A program made the position numbers and the translations under genes. Under the pieces are notes generated by a model, which was given only the letters and a program-made list of their open reading frames with translations, made no database searches and was not told where the DNA came from. Shown here one piece after another: positions 12,715 to 22,160 of a DNA stretch of 27,000 bases. The number at the start of each line of letters is the position of its first letter. Position 1 is the stretch's first letter. Source of the DNA: Candidatus Izemoplasmatales bacterium (GTDB taxonomy: Bacteria; Bacillota_I; Bacilli_A; Izemoplasmatales; Hujiaoplasmataceae); the NCBI GenBank assembly GCA_041649275.1, contig JBAZNL010000021.1:1-27000 (forward strand). The letters are read 5' to 3'.

Positions 12715-12723
12715 GGACCTGAC

Positions 12724-14533
<1,810 letters not shown>

Positions 14534-14541
<8 letters not shown>

Positions 14542-16288
14542 GCTCGTCAACGTCACCATCGACAAGACCCAGATCGCCGTCCCCGAGTCGTACACGATCC
14601 TCAAGGCCGCCGAGGCGGCCGGCGTCTCGGTTCCCCGCCTCTGCTTCCTCGAGGGCATCCACGAGGAAGGCAACTGCCGCGTCTGCGTCGTCAAGGTCGA
14701 AGGCCAGAAGGGCCTGAAGCCCGCCTGCCGCACGACCGTCTCCGAAGGCATGGCCGTCAAGACCAACACCAAGGAAGTCTACGATGCCGTCTCGAGCAAC
14801 CTCGAGCTCCTCGCCGGCAACCACAAGTTCGAATGCTGGAAGTGCTCCCGCGAGAACAGCTGCGAGTTCCTCGACCTGCTCCGCCGCTTCACCGTCGACA
14901 ACAACTACAGCAACGAGGAGGTCTTCAAGCACAAGGACCGCAAGCTGAACGAATCGTCCGGCGCGATGGTCATCGACTCCTCGAAGTGCGTCCTCTGCGG
15001 CCGCTGCGTCTCCGCCTGCGAGAAGTATACCGGCCTCGGCATCCTCAACTTCAACCGCCGCGGGTCGAAGACCTACGTCGGCCCCGCCCTCTTCACCAAC
15101 CTCGAGGACGCCGGCTGCATCTACTGCGGCAAGTGCATCCAGTCCTGCCCGACCGGCGCGATCCGCGAGAAGGACGACATCAAGGCGCTCGAGCGCGCCC
15201 TCCGCGATCCGTCCAAGACGGTCGTCGCCCAGGTCGCCCCGGCGGTCCGCGCCGCCCTCGGCGAGGAGTTCGGCTACAAGCCGGGCACGAACGTCGAAGG
15301 CCAGCTCTTCGCCGCCCTGCGCCAGCTCGGCATCAGGGAGATCATCGACACCAACTTCTCCGCCGACCTGACGATCATGGAAGAAGGCACCGAGTTCATC
15401 GGCCGCCTCAAGAACAACGGCGTCCTGCCGCTCTTCACCTCATGCTCCCCCGGCTGGATCAACTACCTCGAACAGTACTATCCCGAATACATCCCGAACC
15501 TCTCCAGCTGCAAGTCGCCCCAGCAGATGGCCGGCGCCCTGATCAAGACCTACTACGCCGAGAAGCTCGCCCTCGACCCGAAGGCGATCGTCTCCGTCTC
15601 GATCATGCCGTGCGTCGCCAAGAAGGCGGAGGCGAAGCGTCCCGACATGGGCCGCGACGGCTACCGCGACGTCGACATCGTCCTGACGACGCGCGAGATC
15701 GCCCGCCTGATCCGCCACCGCGGGATCCGGTTCCAGGAACTCGACCCGATCAAGCCCTACGGCGACCTCGCCAAGTACACCGGCGCGGCATCGATCTTCG
15801 GCGCCACCGGCGGCGTCATGGAAGCCGCCCTCCGCACCGTCACCGAAATCCTCGAAGGCCACTCCACGCCGGTCGAATTCGCCGACGTCCGCGGCCTCTC
15901 GGACATCAAGGAAGCGACCTACAGGGTCGCCGGCATCGACGTCAACGTCGCCGTCGTCCACGGCGGGAAGGCGATCGGCCAGTTCCTCGAACGGATGAAG
16001 AAGGGCGAGAAGCAGTACCACTTCGTCGAATTCATGGGCTGCACCGGCGGCTGCATCAACGGCGGCGGACAGCCGATCGTGACCGCCCCGATGCAGGGCA
16101 AGTTCGACGTCCGCGAGCGCCGCATGAAGGTCCTCTACGCGATCGACCAGGGATCGGCCTTCCGCAAGTCGCACGAGAGCGAAGCGGTCAAGAAGGTCTA
16201 CGCCGAATACCTCGGCGAGCCGAACTCCCATCTCGCGCACGAACTCCTCCACACCCATTACAAGAAACGCGACGTCTACTCCAAATGA
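14534..16288 (+). CDS. hydA: [FeFe]-hydrogenase catalytic subunit HydA, 584 aa
   Basis: Domains in order: plant-type [2Fe-2S] (C37, C48, C51, C65), His-Cys3 [4Fe-4S] site (H97, C101, C104, C110), two [4Fe-4S] clusters (C152-C162 and C195-C205 groups), H-cluster domain, and small C-terminal domain. H-cluster motifs: L1 FTSCSPGW (301-308), L2 MPCVAKKAE (358-366), L3 EFMGCTGGCINGGGQP (499-514). L1 has Ser305 where the common motif TSCCPxW has its second Cys. The protein reduces protons or oxidises H2 in the HydABC complex. It is the last gene of the operon, followed by a strong terminator. Group A trimeric or NAD(P)-linked type is inferred from the operon. Confidence 0.97.
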
Positions 16289-16293
16289 ACCGG

Positions 16294-16326
16294 GCGGCGA
16301 AGTCTACGGACTCCGCCGCTTTTTTT
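16294..16326 (+). terminator. Terminator of the hydrogenase operon
   Basis: GCGGCG (16294-16299) pairs with CGCCGC (16314-16319), with an inner GTC/GAC stem, then seven T. Confidence 0.9.
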
Positions 16327-16352
16327 CGATTCATCATCCGTTCACATTCGTC

Positions 16353-16361
16353 TGCTAGAAT
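16353..16361 (+). promoter_or_regulatory. Extended -10 promoter of the SHOCT operon
   Basis: TGC-TAGAAT (TAGAAT 16356-16361) lies 20 bases before the gene and just ahead of the GAGGTG ribosome site at 16368-16373. Confidence 0.6.
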
Positions 16362-16381
16362 GGGCTCGAGGTGAAAGAAAC

Positions 16382-16726
16382 ATGAAAAAACGCAATGTCT
16401 GGATCTGGATCATCGTCGCCGTCGTCGTCCTGTCGGCGGCGGCCCGCTTCGCCTTCTTCTACTTCTCCGACGCATGGAACGGCTGGGATGCCGGCGACTG
16501 GCCCGGAATCATGCCGATGATGGGCGGATGGGGGATGCCGCTCGGCATGCTCGGGATGGCCGCCTTCTGGGTCTTCGTCGTCTTCGTCGTCCTGCGGACC
16601 CTGCCCGGCCGGAGCTGCCGTTCCGGCAGCGACGCGACGGTTCGCCTGAAGGAAAGGCTCGCCGGCGGAGACATCACGATCGAGGAATACGAGACGCTTC
16701 GGAAGAAGCTCGAGGAGGACAACTGA
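16382..16726 (+). CDS. SHOCT-domain membrane protein, 114 aa
   Basis: Two hydrophobic helices (about 7-27 and 54-72) flank a loop rich in Met, Gly and Trp (MPMMGGWGMPLGM). A C-terminal SHOCT domain (about 85-113) carries LKERLAGGDITIEEYETLRKKLEE. SHOCT domains are short oligomerisation modules common in small envelope proteins. The Met-rich loop could bind metal, but that is only suggestive. GAGGTG lies 8 nt before the start. The gene ends one base before the next start (TGAcATG), so both share a transcript. Confidence 0.88.
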   Translation: MKKRNVWIWIIVAVVVLSAAARFAFFYFSDAWNGWDAGDWPGIMPMMGGWGMPLGMLGMAAFWVFVVFVVLRTLPGRSCRSGSDATVRLKERLAGGDITIEEYETLRKKLEEDN

Positions 16727-16727
16727 C

Positions 16728-17138
16728 ATGAAACGCTTGATGATCGTCCTGGGGACGGTCGCAGTGCTTGTCGCCGCGGGATTCGCAATCCGCAACACCG
16801 TCGCGGCCGAAGACGTTCCGGCCACGACCGCATCGACGACCTCGGCCTCCGGTTGGTACGGACCGATGATGGGCGGCCGCGGCGGCTACGGTTCCGGTCG
16901 CGGCTGCGGCTACGGCTACGGCATCGCGACGACGGCCGCACCTTCCTACGAATGGCTGTACCTGCACCTCGACGCCGACGAGACGGCGCTCGTCGACGCC
17001 TATCATGCCGATCTGATCGCCACCTACGACTTCGCGGCGATGGACGCCGAGAACAGACTGTCGACGCTGGCGGAGATCCGCACGGCGCTGGCCGACTATA
17101 TCCTCGAATCCGGTTTCGTCTCGGGTCTGAATCCGTGA
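16728..17138 (+). CDS. Exported Gly/Tyr-rich protein, 136 aa
   Basis: An N-terminal signal peptide or anchor (about 1-27, ending AVAA-like at TVAAED) precedes a Thr/Ala/Ser stretch. Next is a Gly/Tyr/Arg-rich section (MMGGRGGYGSGRGCGYGYG) with a single Cys, then an acidic helical C-terminus (about 70-136). No family is recognised. The layout is somewhat like small periplasmic metal-response proteins, but key motifs are not seen. It starts one base after the SHOCT gene stop. The next 121 bases (17139-17259) contain no confident gene. Confidence 0.7.
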   Translation: MKRLMIVLGTVAVLVAAGFAIRNTVAAEDVPATTASTTSASGWYGPMMGGRGGYGSGRGCGYGYGIATTAAPSYEWLYLHLDADETALVDAYHADLIATYDFAAMDAENRLSTLAEIRTALADYILESGFVSGLNP

Positions 17139-17259
17139 AGCGGGTCCGCCCGGCCATGCCTGCCGCCGTGATCTTCGTTGATCTTGTCGGCCTCGAGGCC
17201 GCGGAGTCCTTCTCGAAGAATGCATCCTCGCCGACGCGCTTGACGCCGCCGGTACGTTC

Positions 17260-17508
17260 GTGAGCGGCATGACGCAGCGCATGATCGCGAGCGTGAACGG
17301 AATCCGCTGCGCCGGATGCTTCACCGCGATCGAGAGGGCGCTTCTGCGTCAGGGCGCGACCTCGGTCGCCATCGATCCCGCCTCGCGGATCGCCACGGTC
17401 CTCTATTCCGGAACGCGTGCGGATGCGAACGGGTATTGCGACGCGGTCCGCGCGGCAGGCTATCAGGCGACGCTGTTCGCGGTCCTGCCCGTCCCCGCGG
17501 AGGACTGA
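17260..17508 (+). CDS. HMA-like metal-binding protein, 82 aa
   Basis: A small single-domain protein with the beta-alpha-beta layout of heavy-metal-associated domains. VNGIRCAGCFTAIERAL carries the CxxC motif (G-I-R-C-A-G-C in place of G-M-T-C-x-x-C). VAIDPASRIATVLYS matches the middle strands and VRAAGYQATL the final A-G-Y segment. This suggests a copper or similar metal chaperone of the CopZ type. The GTG at 17260 is the reported start. ATG at 17269 or 17281 is possible, and none has a strong ribosome site. It lies between an exported protein and a two-component system. No metal ATPase is adjacent. Confidence 0.72.
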   Translation: MSGMTQRMIASVNGIRCAGCFTAIERALLRQGATSVAIDPASRIATVLYSGTRADANGYCDAVRAAGYQATLFAVLPVPAED

Positions 17509-17543
17509 ACGGCGTTTCCGACCCGCCTTTCCGAGTTCGGGCG

Positions 17544-17549
17544 TATAAT
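17544..17549 (+). promoter_or_regulatory. -10 element for the two-component system
   Basis: A perfect TATAAT lies 19 bases before the response regulator start. No clear -35 is visible. GGAGGG (17556-17561) is the ribosome site. Confidence 0.6.
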
Positions 17550-17568
17550 GGAGACGGAGGGATAAGTC

Positions 17569-18252
17569 ATGCGGCTGCTCATCGTCGAAGACCATCGCAA
17601 GATCAACGACCTGCTCGCCCGATTCGCCCGCCAGGACGGCCATGAGACCGTCCAGGCTTTTTCAGCCGAGGAGGCTTTCGCCGCACTCGCGTCGAAGACG
17701 TTCGACGCCGTCGTCACCGACCTCATGCTTCCCGACCTCCAGGGTGAGGATCTGATCCGTTCGATCCGGGCCCAGAGCGACCTCTACATCATGGTCGTCT
17801 CGGCGAAAATCGACGTCAGGGATCGCATCGACGTACTCTCGCTCGGTGCCGACGACTACCTCACGAAGCCGTTTTCCGTCAACGAGGTCATGGTCAAACT
17901 GAAAAACGTCGAAAAACGCGTCGTCACGCGATCGCCGGTCATCCGTTCCTATCATGGCGGCGAACTCCGGATCGTCCCGCTCCAGCGTCAGGTCCTGCTT
18001 CTGGGAGACCCCGTGGACCTGACCGCGCACGAGTACGACGTCCTCTGGGCGCTCGCCTCCAGACCGAAAAGAATCCTGTCGCGCGACCAGATCATCGACC
18101 TGTGCTTCGCCGACAGCGAGGCGTTCGACCGCGTCATCGACGCCCACATCAAGAACATCCGCAAAAAGCTCGGCGACTCGGCGACAGAACCGCGCTATCT
18201 GAAGACGCACTACGGCGTCGGATATCAGTTCGTGGGGAAAGCCGATGATTAG
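17569..18252 (+). CDS. OmpR/PhoB-family response regulator, 227 aa
   Basis: The receiver domain (about 1-118) has the acidic pair in LLIVEDH, phosphoacceptor D51 (VVTDLMLPD), a conserved Ser/Thr region at VVSAK, and K100 (YLTKPF). A winged-helix DNA-binding domain (about 130-225) carries DLTAHEYDVLWALASRPKR and the recognition helix region FDRVIDAHIKNIRKKLG, with GVGYQF near the end. Length is typical. It overlaps the downstream histidine kinase by 8 nt and is its likely partner. Neighbouring SHOCT and HMA genes may be targets, but no operator is identified. Confidence 0.95.
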   Translation: MRLLIVEDHRKINDLLARFARQDGHETVQAFSAEEAFAALASKTFDAVVTDLMLPDLQGEDLIRSIRAQSDLYIMVVSAKIDVRDRIDVLSLGADDYLTKPFSVNEVMVKLKNVEKRVVTRSPVIRSYHGGELRIVPLQRQVLLLGDPVDLTAHEYDVLWALASRPKRILSRDQIIDLCFADSEAFDRVIDAHIKNIRKKLGDSATEPRYLKTHYGVGYQFVGKADD

Positions 18253-19504
18253 CTTCCGGGAATTCTTCCGGACGCGTATGGCGCGTTCGTTCACGCTCCT
18301 GTTCGCGGCGATGCTGCTGTTGGCGAACCTGACGGTCTACCTCGTCTCCGGCATCCAGTATGCGCGCCAGACGGAACGGCAGGAAGCCTCCTTCGTGGAA
18401 ATGATGCGGCATCTGGCCGAATGGGAGGACGAGGAGACGGTCGTCGCCTTCCTCGTGCATTACGGCCATACCCATGGCGTCGAGATCCGTTACGTCGACG
18501 ATCTCGGAAATCTCGTGTACGCGACCGAGGCGTTCCCCGAAGGCGTGGATCCGATCGCCATCGTGTCTTCGGAGGGAGCGCCGCTCGGAACGTTGTCGAT
18601 CGGCTATCGCCAGTCGCTCTACGGCGCCGAACTCGTCTGGGGTCTGGCGTTCGTGAACGGCGTGTCCGCGCTCCTGTTCGTCGCGGCGCTGATGCTTCTG
18701 CGCCGCTACCTCGACCGCCAGTACGCGGCCCTCGACGAGGACATGGCACGCATCGGAAACAAGGGTGCGGAGTTCCGTTTCCGGGACATCGCCGCGGTCA
18801 ACCTCCGCTATACGGAGGCTCTTGCGGCGGAGGAGGAACTCAAGACCATCCAGGCGCACTACGTCCGTCTGCTCGCCCATGACGTCAAGACACCGCTCAC
18901 CGTGATGAAGACCTATCTCGACGGCATCCGCTCCGGACGGCTATCCTTCGACGGCGAGGTCAACGCCGAACTGCTCGCGCAGATCGCCGAGATCGAGAAG
19001 ACCGTGCCCCAGTTCATCGAACAGGACCTGCGCCAGGTGTCGATCCGCCAGAACGTGACGCCGGTCGTGCGGGAACATCTCGCCAGACTCGAGGAAGTCT
19101 TCCGCACCAAGGCCATGACGGTCGTCTTCCACGGGACCGACCTGACCCTCGACATCGCGGCGGCGGACCTGGTCCGCCTCCTCGAACACCTCGTCTTCAA
19201 CGCCTTCTACTACAGCGAACCGGGCGGCACCATCGAAGTCCGGATCGATGCGGCGACGAAGCGGATGACGGTGTCGGACACCGGCATCGGGATGTCCGCG
19301 GAAACCCTCAACGCGATCCGGACCGGATCGCATCGCGCGCAAGAAGCATCGAAGTACAACCAGAAGGGAAGCGGCGTCGGCTTGCAGATCGTGTTCGAGA
19401 TCGCATACCGGATCGGCGCCGAGGTCGAATTCGAAAGCGAACCCGGGAAGGGCACGACCGTCATCGTCTGGTTCGAACGTGCGAATCTCGCGAAGGGCGC
19501 TTGA
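18245..19504 (+). CDS. Membrane sensor histidine kinase, 419 aa
   Basis: Two membrane helices (about 14-38 and 131-155) bracket an extracytoplasmic sensor of about 90 residues that includes VEIRYVDDLGNLVYA. A linker and dimerisation domain contain the H box LLAHDVKTPLTVMK with phosphoacceptor H212. The ATPase domain shows an N box (LLEHLVFNAFYYS), G1 (VSDTGIGM), G2 (KGSGVGLQIVFE) and a terminal GKGTTVIVWF strand. It is the partner of the response regulator, whose stop it overlaps. The signal is unknown. Confidence 0.95.
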   Translation: MISFREFFRTRMARSFTLLFAAMLLLANLTVYLVSGIQYARQTERQEASFVEMMRHLAEWEDEETVVAFLVHYGHTHGVEIRYVDDLGNLVYATEAFPEGVDPIAIVSSEGAPLGTLSIGYRQSLYGAELVWGLAFVNGVSALLFVAALMLLRRYLDRQYAALDEDMARIGNKGAEFRFRDIAAVNLRYTEALAAEEELKTIQAHYVRLLAHDVKTPLTVMKTYLDGIRSGRLSFDGEVNAELLAQIAEIEKTVPQFIEQDLRQVSIRQNVTPVVREHLARLEEVFRTKAMTVVFHGTDLTLDIAAADLVRLLEHLVFNAFYYSEPGGTIEVRIDAATKRMTVSDTGIGMSAETLNAIRTGSHRAQEASKYNQKGSGVGLQIVFEIAYRIGAEVEFESEPGKGTTVIVWFERANLAKGA

Positions 19505-19528
19505 GCCTACGGGTACAATGAATGATCA

Positions 19529-19565
19529 GGGGACGGAACCGATGCACCGGTTCCGTCCCCTTCTT
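19529..19565. terminator. Bidirectional terminator between kinase and Crp-like gene
   Basis: A perfect 13-bp stem (19529-19541 with 19548-19560) with a 6-base loop and a pyrimidine-rich tail lies between convergent genes. Confidence 0.85.
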
Positions 19566-20168
19566 TCACAACAGTTCGATCGACTTCCTCGTCACCTTCA
19601 CCAGGCCGTCCGTCCGCATGCGCGACAGCTCGCGCGAGAGCGACGGCCGCTCGACCGCGAAGAAGGTCGCCAGGCGTTCCTTCGTTTCGGGAATCGGGAC
19701 GATCCCGCGGGGCTCTTCGCCGAGTTGCCCGCGGAGCCAGAAGAGGATCTTCGAACGCAGGTCGGGAAGCGACAGGAGCTTGACCTGCTGCTTGATCGCG
19801 AAGGTCTTCCGGCCAAGCATCCCGAGGTAGTCGGAAAGCGCGTCGGGATGGGTCGAAAGCAGACGGAAGAAGCCGTCCTGGTCGAGTTCGACGACGGTCG
19901 AATCGACGACGGCGGTGACGTTGCCGAGATAGCGGCGTTCGCAGGCGAGGGTGAGGACGTCGCCGAAGAAATCCCCCGCCGCGACCGTCTGGATCACCCA
20001 TTCGCGGCCGTCGGGCATCGACGAGCGGATCTCGAGCGCGCCCTTCGTCACGTAGCCGATCCGCTCGCAGGGGTCGCCCTGGAGACGGACGAGCGCGCCG
20101 CGCTTCGCTTCCGCGGTCGTACCGCCAGCCTCTTCGATCGCCGTTTGCCAGTCATAGGGAAGTCTCAT
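19566..20168 (-). CDS. Crp/Fnr-family transcriptional regulator, 200 aa
   Basis: An N-terminal cyclic-nucleotide-binding-type beta barrel is followed by the long dimer helix and a C-terminal winged helix. The barrel includes YVTKGALEIRS and AAGDFFGDVLTL. In the winged helix, RLATFFAVERPSLSRELSRMRTDGLV is the helix-turn-helix. The Fnr-type N-terminal Fe-S cysteines are absent, so the effector is unknown. I chose the start at 20168 because GGAGG (20180-20176 on the minus strand) lies 7 nt upstream. The upstream in-frame ATG would place coding sequence over the palindrome. It is divergent from the ABC transporter gene and may control it. Confidence 0.92.
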   Translation of the reverse strand: MRLPYDWQTAIEEAGGTTAEAKRGALVRLQGDPCERIGYVTKGALEIRSSMPDGREWVIQTVAAGDFFGDVLTLACERRYLGNVTAVVDSTVVELDQDGFFRLLSTHPDALSDYLGMLGRKTFAIKQQVKLLSLPDLRSKILFWLRGQLGEEPRGIVPIPETKERLATFFAVERPSLSRELSRMRTDGLVKVTRKSIELL

Positions 20169-20184
20169 GAAACCGCCTCCGTTC

Positions 20185-20198
20185 GTAACATATGTTAC
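20185..20198. promoter_or_regulatory. Perfect 14-bp palindrome, probable Crp-like operator
   Basis: GTAACATATGTTAC lies 17 bases upstream of the crp-like start. A partly similar palindromic core, AACATGTT, lies at 20212-20219 beside the TATAAT (20221-20226) of the divergent gene. The position suits autoregulation plus control of the transporter. Confidence 0.7.
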
Positions 20199-20220
20199 AT
20201 ACAATGATGATAACATGTTT

Positions 20221-20226
20221 TATAAT
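20221..20226 (+). promoter_or_regulatory. -10 element of the substrate-binding protein gene
   Basis: A perfect TATAAT without a good -35 at the usual spacing. The adjoining AACATGTT palindrome could be a regulator site. Confidence 0.55.
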
Positions 20227-20282
20227 GATTGTACACATGAAGTCGCGGCGCCTTTGCCCGCGACGCGGAAAGAGGTTCCCCG

Positions 20283-21194
20283 ATGAAACGATTCCTGTCC
20301 GCCGCGCTTGCGGCGTTCCTCGCCCTCGCGATCCTCGGCTGCGCGAAGCCGGAAGGACTGACCGCGATCGTCCCCTCCGGTTCGCCGGCACTCGCCCAGA
20401 TCTATGTCCAGACCGACGGACGTCACGCGGTCAGCGTGGTGAACGGCGCCGATCCGCTCGTCGCCGCCTTCGGGTCGGGATCGCACGACGTCGTCTTCGC
20501 ACCCACCAACCTCGGCGCGAAGATGATCGCCGCCGGCGCCGACTACCGCTTCGCCGCCGCGGTCGTCTGGGGAAACTACTACCTCGTCACGACCGGCAAG
20601 ACTTCCTTCACGCTCGACGGTCTCGACGGCGCATCGATCCTCGCCTTCGGGCAGAACCAGACGTCCGACATCGTCCTCAGGCACCTGCTTTCGGAAAACG
20701 ACGTCGACGCGACGCTCACGTACGTCGATGCGGTGGCTTCCGCCGCCGCCCTCTTCGCCGCCGATCCGACGCTCGTCGTCCTGACCGCCGAACCGTCCCT
20801 TTCGGCCCTATGCGCGACGGTCGACGGCCTACAGGTCATCGACCTGCAGGACGAGTACGCCGCGCTCCACGGCGAGGGCTCCTATCCGCAGGCGGGCGTC
20901 TTCGTCATGAACGGGATCGATGCGGATCGCGTCGACGCCTATCTGACCGACCTGGCGGCTTCGGTTTCGGCCGTGAACGACGATCCCGCCGCCGCGGCCG
21001 CGGCCGGCGCGGAGCTCGGCTTCGGCTTTTCGGAAGCGGTGATGACGGGCGCGATCCCGGGAAGCCATCTCGCCTATGTCGCGGCGGCGGACGCCCGTAC
21101 CGCGCTCGAAGCCTATTTCGCGATCATCCTCGAGATGAATCCGGCGCTGATCGGCGGCACGCTCCCGGGGGAGGGATTCTATCTTGAACGATAA
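20283..21194 (+). CDS. ABC transporter substrate-binding lipoprotein, SsuA/TauA/NMT1-like, 303 aa
   Basis: A lipoprotein signal with lipobox LAILGC puts the lipidated Cys at position 20. The mature protein has the periplasmic-binding fold. LTAIVPSGSPALAQIYV near the N-terminus, the hinge-like VVFAPTNLGAKMIAAGADY and the domain-2 segment ILAFGQNQTSDIVLRHLL resemble SsuA/TauA/NMT1-type binders of nitrate, sulfonate, taurine or thiamine precursors. The ligand cannot be told. AGAGG-type site precedes ATG 20283. The stop overlaps the permease start by 11 nt. Confidence 0.82.
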   Translation: MKRFLSAALAAFLALAILGCAKPEGLTAIVPSGSPALAQIYVQTDGRHAVSVVNGADPLVAAFGSGSHDVVFAPTNLGAKMIAAGADYRFAAAVVWGNYYLVTTGKTSFTLDGLDGASILAFGQNQTSDIVLRHLLSENDVDATLTYVDAVASAAALFAADPTLVVLTAEPSLSALCATVDGLQVIDLQDEYAALHGEGSYPQAGVFVMNGIDADRVDAYLTDLAASVSAVNDDPAAAAAAGAELGFGFSEAVMTGAIPGSHLAYVAAADARTALEAYFAIILEMNPALIGGTLPGEGFYLER

Positions 21195-21978
21195 GCGCTC
21201 CGTTTCGTTCGCTTCCGCCCTGTTCACGGTCGGCGGCGTCTTCGCCGTCTTCCTCGTCTGGATCGCCGCCTCGGCGATCGTCGACAACGCGATGCTTCTG
21301 CCTTCCCCGGCGGCGACCTTCTCGGCGCTGACGTCGCTTCTGACCGAACGCGCATCGCTTCTTTCGATCGGCGCGACGATCCTCCGTCTGGTCGCGGCGC
21401 TGGCGGGTGCGACCCTCCTCGGTCTTTCCGCGGGGGTCGCCGCCGGTCTCGTCGACGGCGTCTACCGCTTCCTCCGACCGGTCGTGACGGTTCTGAGGAC
21501 CGTGCCCGTGATCTCGATCGTCGTCATCGTCCTGATCGTCTTCGGCTTCTCCTCGACGCCGTACGTCATCACCTTCCTGATGATCTTCCCGCTCGTCTTC
21601 CAGGCGGCCGCCGACGGCATCCGTCGGATCGACCCGGAACTGGTCGACGTCTATCGCCTCGAGGACGACACTGTCCTCGGCGGCCTCCGATACTGCTACA
21701 TGCCCCTGATCGCTTCCGACGTCCGCACCGCGCTCCTCCAGTCGGCCGGTCTCGGCGTGAAGGTGCTCGTGATGGCGGAGTATCTCGCCCAGACGCCCTC
21801 CTCGATCGGAAACGCCCTCTATCTCGCGAAGGTCGAACTCGACTTCGCCACCGTCTTCGCCTGGACCGCCCTGCTCGTCCTGATGGCGGCCGCGATCGAG
21901 GCGGCGGTACGGAGGAGAGCCGCTCGGGTTCCCCGGGAAAACGCCTCCATGTCCGTCAAACGATCCGAAACCGATTGA
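21184..21978 (+). CDS. ABC transporter permease, SsuC/TauC-like, 264 aa
   Basis: About six membrane helices. The conserved cytoplasmic EAA-type loop is seen as VYRLEDDTVLGGLRYCYMP, after RTVPVISIVVIVLIVFGF. This is typical for BPD_transp_1 permeases of the nitrate/sulfonate/taurine group. The TTG start at 21184 is supported by a GGGAGGG site about 8 nt upstream and by the 11-nt overlap with the binding-protein gene. The ATPase gene normally found in such operons is missing downstream, where an unrelated riboswitch and cation ATPase follow. The ATPase must come from elsewhere. Confidence 0.85.
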   Translation: MNDKRSVSFASALFTVGGVFAVFLVWIAASAIVDNAMLLPSPAATFSALTSLLTERASLLSIGATILRLVAALAGATLLGLSAGVAAGLVDGVYRFLRPVVTVLRTVPVISIVVIVLIVFGFSSTPYVITFLMIFPLVFQAAADGIRRIDPELVDVYRLEDDTVLGGLRYCYMPLIASDVRTALLQSAGLGVKVLVMAEYLAQTPSSIGNALYLAKVELDFATVFAWTALLVLMAAAIEAAVRRRAARVPRENASMSVKRSETD

Positions 21979-22003
21979 CATCGAGCGGCTCCCGCGGTAG
22001 AAT
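21975..22003 (+). promoter_or_regulatory. Promoter of the riboswitch and cation ATPase
   Basis: TTGACA (21975-21980), a 17-base spacer and TAGAAT (21998-22003). The -35 overlaps the permease stop codon. Start near 22010 coincides with the first aptamer base. Confidence 0.88.
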
Positions 22004-22011
22004 ATGCACGT

Positions 22012-22140
22012 CATAAGGGAGTAGCCCGCGCGCAACTCGAAGGCGTGGTCAAATCAACAAGCGCGATCGTTCGATCGATCTGGTTTGACCTCATGCGGCG
22101 AGACTTATGCACTTCGTTGTGCATGGTCTCGCTTTTGTTT
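22012..22140 (+). promoter_or_regulatory. yybP-ykoY manganese riboswitch with terminator
   Basis: Conserved elements of the yybP-ykoY aptamer are present: GGGAGTAGCC (from 22018), ATCAACAAGCG (from 22053), GACCTCATGC and GGCGAGACTT (from 22097). P1 can form from CATAAG (22012-22017) and CTTATG (22104-22109). An inner stem joins GGTCAAA (22047-22053) and TTTGACC (22084-22090). The expression platform is a terminator (GCGAGA 22098-22103 with TCTCGC 22127-22132, inner ATGCAC/GTGCAT, then T run). Its 5' strand shares bases with P1, so Mn2+ binding should block the terminator and switch expression on. This is known behaviour of the class, and inferred here from the overlap. Confidence 0.88.
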
Positions 22141-22160
22141 TATCACCCAGGGAGGAACCT

